A DNA stretch of 64,000 nt from Gemmatimonadota bacterium (GTDB lineage Bacteria > Gemmatimonadota > Gemmatimonadetes > Longimicrobiales > Gaopeijiaceae), in assembly GCA_012960225.1 (NCBI GenBank), contig DUBS01000003.1, positions 104,222 to 168,221 on the forward strand, given 5' to 3'. Within the stretch, counting starts at the first letter, position 1. The number at the start of each line of letters is the position of its first letter. Positions 61,617-64,000 of this stretch are shown piece by piece. The notes beneath the pieces were generated by a model. The model did no database searches, was not told the origin of the DNA, and was given only the letters and a program-made list of their open reading frames with translations. Position numbers and translations under genes: made by a program.

Positions 61617-61640
61617 AAGGCACACTCGTGAGAGCGTCAA
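61612..61640 (-). promoter_or_regulatory. Sigma-70-type promoter for the HU gene
   Basis: On the minus strand TTGACG (61635-61640) matches the -35 consensus at five of six bases. TACAGT (61612-61617) matches the -10 at four of six, and the spacer is exactly 17 bases. It lies 152 bases upstream of the HU start codon, leaving a fairly long leader. Confidence 0.5.
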
Positions 61641-61827
61641 GGAAAAAAACAGCCTAAAGTCCGCATGATTCCTGGCTTCCTGGCTGGTTTGATCTTGGTA
61701 TCTGACCGGATAAGCCAAACTAGTGTCGCGCAAATATCAGTCTGGAGTCTAAATTAGCGTGTGCTACGAGTGATAGTACTGTGTGCGATTTGACCTACTG
61801 TATACAGGGTTACTAAGGAGATTCGGC

Positions 61828-61896
61828 ATGGACACGACTACGTCATATTCTTTAGGGGACAAGCGAAGCTTACGTATCCCCTATTTGCCGACCTAA
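61828..61896 (+). CDS. Candidate leader peptide, 22 residues
   Basis: A 22-codon ORF (MDTTTSYSLGDKRSLRIPYL and two more residues) starts at 61828 with a strong AAGGAG seven bases upstream. Its TAA stop lies four bases before the ATG of the zinc-ribbon gene at 61901, which itself has only a weak ribosome site. The arrangement suggests a translated leader coupled to the downstream gene. No attenuator-type codon run is obvious. Confidence 0.45.
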   Translation: MDTTTSYSLGDKRSLRIPYLPT

Positions 61897-61900
61897 GAAA

Positions 61901-62116
61901 ATGGCCACCCCAAAAGGGTATACAGCCCAACAGAGACAGGATTTAGTAAACGCCTTTGGCAAGCAGATAACGCCAAAATGTCCGGACTGTGATATTCTCT
62001 TGGACCACCTCCATATATCACCGCGTTCGGATGTTGCCTACGTGCGGGATCGGACTCTACTTACCTGCTCGTCTTGTCACCGGACACTAATCATCGACCA
62101 TGGCCAGAGTGACTAA
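61901..62116 (+). CDS. Small zinc-ribbon-like protein, 71 residues
   Basis: 71 residues. Two CXXC pairs (CPDC and CSSC, about 25 residues apart) form a probable zinc ribbon, with an intervening segment LDHLHISPRSDVAYVRDRTL and a short basic/polar N-terminus (MATPKGYTAQQRQDLVNAFG). Such ribbons bind nucleic acid or proteins, and I do not recognise a specific family. It follows the candidate leader peptide and ends 178 bases before the PorV-like gene. No obvious terminator follows. Confidence 0.6.
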   Translation: MATPKGYTAQQRQDLVNAFGKQITPKCPDCDILLDHLHISPRSDVAYVRDRTLLTCSSCHRTLIIDHGQSD

Positions 62117-62294
62117 GAGCAAGAAAATCTTGCACGCGCACCTAACAATATCGGGAAATGCTAACCTGAAGCAGCATCAGAATCTGGCTGACATTCACCA
62201 GACACCATTCGCTCTTAGGTGTCCAGACTATTGCCGGTATTCCCTATCGGGTTAGAGCTTCCAGCATCGTTTTCACAACCCGAACTGGTTGATC

Positions 62295-63263
62295 ATGATT
62301 CGGACAGCGGTACTTGTCAGCGCTCTTGCGGTCATCTGCTCCACAAAACTGTCTGCACAAACTAACCACACGCTACCGCGTGTTCTGGAGCTACCGGCTT
62401 CAACAAGAGCCATGGCTCTTGGTGGAGCATACATGACGAGCTCTCCTCAAGCTGACGTTCTGTTCTACAACCCAGCTCTCCTGGTGGGAGTTCAGAGCTT
62501 CGGCCTGGATATACAGCAATGGGGAACCGCGAGCTGGACATCAACTGCGGTAGCAGCAAGGCAGTGGTTGGGGGGGGGCATCGGTATCGGCCTTCAGGTA
62601 CTCCAATATGGAGCACATGGCCCAGGCAGCTACACCGCACCCAGCGGACAGGCCCACCTCTTTGATGCTGGCTCACTCCCAGTTTCAGAAAGAGTGGCTA
62701 CCATCGGCTATGCACGTGAAATCAAGGGATTCAACTTGGGCTTAGCAATTAAGTTGATTGAAGAGCGTGTAGCACTTAACAAGTTCATCGCCAGCGATGC
62801 TCGCACACGCGACGGTGCCGTGTGGTTTGACGCCGGGATTTCAAAAACCTTTTTCGCTTTAACCACAAGTCTTTCATATCAAAACAACGGGGACAGACTG
62901 TTTGCAGGAGAATACCTGGGAGATTATAACATTGCCGACCGAATCACTCTCGGCGTCAGCTCATCGGGAATGCAGTTCGGCATTTTCGACTACGGTATCA
63001 CCGCAGCCATAACCCAAGTCAGGACGTTCAAGAAGGATTCTGCAACAATCCCGGCTGCTGGACTTGAGATCAGTTATTGGCCGATACGCGGAAGAACATT
63101 TGTCGCAAGAGCTGGCGTGCAACGGACCCCGTATTACGAAGATGCCAGCCCGTTCACCTTCGGCTTTGCGTACTGGGGTGACAACCTCGTGCTTGAGTGG
63201 TCCTTACAAGGCATGGAGCAAAGCGGGCTTCGAACACATCGGTTTGGCGTGAGTTGGCGATAG
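62295..63263 (+). CDS. PorV/PorQ-like outer-membrane protein
   Basis: 322 residues from the ATG at 62295; an upstream TTG at 62289 adds two residues. Signal peptide ending STKLSAQ. The mature start RVLELPASTRAMALGGAYMTSS and FYNPALLVGVQ is the classic opening of PorV/UPF0164-type beta-barrel proteins (an MALGGA-like motif and a YNPA motif), and the rest is amphipathic beta-strand ending GLRTHRFGVSWR. PorV-type proteins are linked to type IX secretion and to other outer-membrane complexes, but no T9SS gene is in the window. A G9 run (62570-62578) encodes three glycines. The last gene at 63272 is convergent, eight bases away. Confidence 0.75.
   Translation: MIRTAVLVSALAVICSTKLSAQTNHTLPRVLELPASTRAMALGGAYMTSSPQADVLFYNPALLVGVQSFGLDIQQWGTASWTSTAVAARQWLGGGIGIGLQVLQYGAHGPGSYTAPSGQAHLFDAGSLPVSERVATIGYAREIKGFNLGLAIKLIEERVALNKFIASDARTRDGAVWFDAGISKTFFALTTSLSYQNNGDRLFAGEYLGDYNIADRITLGVSSSGMQFGIFDYGITAAITQVRTFKKDSATIPAAGLEISYWPIRGRTFVARAGVQRTPYYEDASPFTFGFAYWGDNLVLEWSLQGMEQSGLRTHRFGVSWR
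62570..62578 (+). repeat. G9 homopolymer inside the PorV-like gene
   Basis: Nine consecutive G bases encode the glycines of WLGGGI about 275 bases after the start. A change of one base would shift the frame. The frame continues normally on both sides. Confidence 0.9.
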
Positions 63264-63271
63264 AAGCTAGC

Positions 63272-64000
63272 TCAATAGTTTCTTTCAACTCGAGCCCCAA
63301 GGAACGCGGAATCAAGATCAGAGAAGCCTATCTGATCAATAGAGACCTCTCCCGCATGGACACGGTCAAAAACGAACCGAATCTTCATGAGCTGCCCAAG
63401 ATCTAATCCCTGATTTTCAGCTTTAAAATCTCCGAGGGGGATAGAGTAGGTCTGAAGTATGAGTTCCCAGTGATCAGCAAAGCGCGCGCGCTCTTGATCA
63501 GCTCTACGTAGTATCCATGTGTCTAAAGGACGTCGAATCGGGCCGTAGTCGCTGAGAGTGACCCTGGCAACCCTACCCATAGCATCCTCTAATTCTACAC
63601 TGAGATCTACCTCCGGATCCGCTTCATCACCTGTGTTACTGCCACGACCCCCTTCTTCTTCACGGACGTCGGACTCTTCATCCGATGACGCTGTGTCTGG
63701 ATCGCCTCGAGGAGTTGGTACTGAGTTTGTGGCCCCCAACATGAAATCGAGTGTGTGGCCTTCACTAAGCTGCCAGCGTCCAGACAACCCTTCCGGCAAT
63801 TCCACAGAGTACTTAGCAGGAGGACCGTGACGAGTAGTGTCAGACCCGGAGATACGGTTATTCCAACCAATAGTAACCGCCTGATTTTCCTGGCTCGCCG
63901 ATGTGTTATTGCGATTACTGGAACGGAGTCCAAGTAACTCCTCTTTCCAAGTTTCTAGGGAGTCTCCTTTCAGCAAAACTCCTGGCTCCGTGCCAACCGT
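63272..64000 (-). CDS. C-terminal end of a secreted multi-domain protein (partial)
   Basis: An open minus-strand frame of more than 240 residues enters from beyond the window edge without a start, so this is the 3' end of a larger gene. It contains an acidic, low-complexity linker (SSDEESDVREEEGGRGSNTG) and a C-terminal beta-rich domain with VDLSVELEDAMGRVARVTL, then WELILQTYSIPLGDF and IRFVFDRVHAGEVSIDQIGF. The last domain resembles a galactose-binding-like/CBM or CIA30-type beta-sandwich often found at the end of secreted enzymes. A hydrolase upstream of the edge is possible. The acidic linker is similar in style to the insertion in the S9 peptidase at 48370. Confidence 0.55.
   Translation of the reverse strand, partial: TVGTEPGVLLKGDSLETWKEELLGLRSSNRNNTSASQENQAVTIGWNNRISGSDTTRHGPPAKYSVELPEGLSGRWQLSEGHTLDFMLGATNSVPTPRGDPDTASSDEESDVREEEGGRGSNTGDEADPEVDLSVELEDAMGRVARVTLSDYGPIRRPLDTWILRRADQERARFADHWELILQTYSIPLGDFKAENQGLDLGQLMKIRFVFDRVHAGEVSIDQIGFSDLDSAFLGARVERNY

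Larger units (their letters stand above)
61461..61827. other. Divergent promoter region between HU and the zinc-ribbon gene
   Basis: About 367 bases without a gene. The HU promoter and its palindrome sit at 61601-61640. On the plus side, a TACTAAGGAG ribosome site precedes a short ORF at 61828. I could not recognise a clear plus-strand promoter, and saw no tRNA or known RNA element. Confidence 0.5.

Noticed and set aside
1-64000. CRISPR arrays, insertion sequences, integrases or prophage genes
   Set aside because: No regularly spaced repeats, transposase-like proteins, phage proteins or integrase motifs were found on reading all gene products and the larger intergenic regions.

Overview
The window comes from a Gram-negative, outer-membrane bacterium of intermediate GC content, and its gene repertoire resembles marine or host-associated Gemmatimonadota. 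This assignment is inferred from repertoire alone, because the window has no rRNA gene. The supporting signs are: a TonB-dependent receptor with an N-terminal carboxypeptidase-regulatory domain paired with a lipoprotein; many secreted peptidases (S9, M14, M20, P1/DmpA, D-aminoacylase); a PorV-like outer-membrane protein; a cytochrome-like/YceI/DUF5777-type trio; an Ig-domain metalloprotease lipoprotein; and frequent TTG and GTG starts. No tRNA, rRNA, CRISPR array, insertion sequence, phage gene or integrase was seen. The window looks like ordinary chromosome with many short operons.

Layout. 1-3410 (minus): envelope lipid operon (MsbA-like ABC exporter, LpxL-like acyltransferase, GT2 glycosyltransferase cut by the window edge). 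3738-6628: TonB-like protein, heme O synthase and a secreted P1-family aminopeptidase. 6654-12691 (minus): tightly overlapping operon of class V aminotransferase, TRAP transporter (P, Q, M), enoyl-CoA hydratase-like protein and class III CoA-transferase. 12793-15672 (plus, divergent): large FAD/Fe-S 2-hydroxyacid dehydrogenase. 15722-18464 (minus): a second class V aminotransferase plus SerA. Together 6654-18464 suggests uptake and oxidation of a small hydroxy- or oxo-acid with glyoxylate/glycine/serine interconversion (inference). 18574-24948: dCMP deaminase, M14 peptidase, TypA, M20 peptidase, ApaG and a 63-residue protein.

25167-29203 (plus): D-aminoacylase-like amidohydrolase, a deoxyhypusine-synthase-family protein, a DtxR/MntR-type regulator and uridine kinase. 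29221-36800: outer-membrane receptor/lipoprotein pair, D-cysteine desulfhydrase-like PLP enzyme, amidase and POT peptide transporter. 36974-41818: membrane-fused spermidine-synthase-like protein, a cluster of tiny ORFs ending in a 55-residue membrane protein, and an operon of a CX4CH haem-like lipoprotein, YceI and a beta-barrel protein. 41912-54748: succinate-semialdehyde-type dehydrogenase, leishmanolysin-like lipoprotein, DDAH/amidinotransferase-fold enzyme, second amidase, S9 peptidase, PQQ dehydrogenase, cupin and phosphodiesterase. 54771-64000: a functional DEAD-box helicase, LMW phosphatase, class I aminotransferase, DsbA/kappa-GST-fold protein, a DEAD-box protein with its catalytic motifs destroyed, HU protein, a zinc-ribbon protein behind a putative leader peptide, a PorV-like protein and the C-terminal end of a secreted protein.

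Peptide and D-amino-acid scavenging is a recurrent theme: at least eight hydrolases, a POT transporter and two PLP enzymes. The most unusual items are the catalytically dead DEAD-box protein (59523-61052), the bacterial deoxyhypusine-synthase-like gene carrying a G10 tract, the overlapping micro-ORFs at 39522-39815, and several perfect palindromes in promoter regions.
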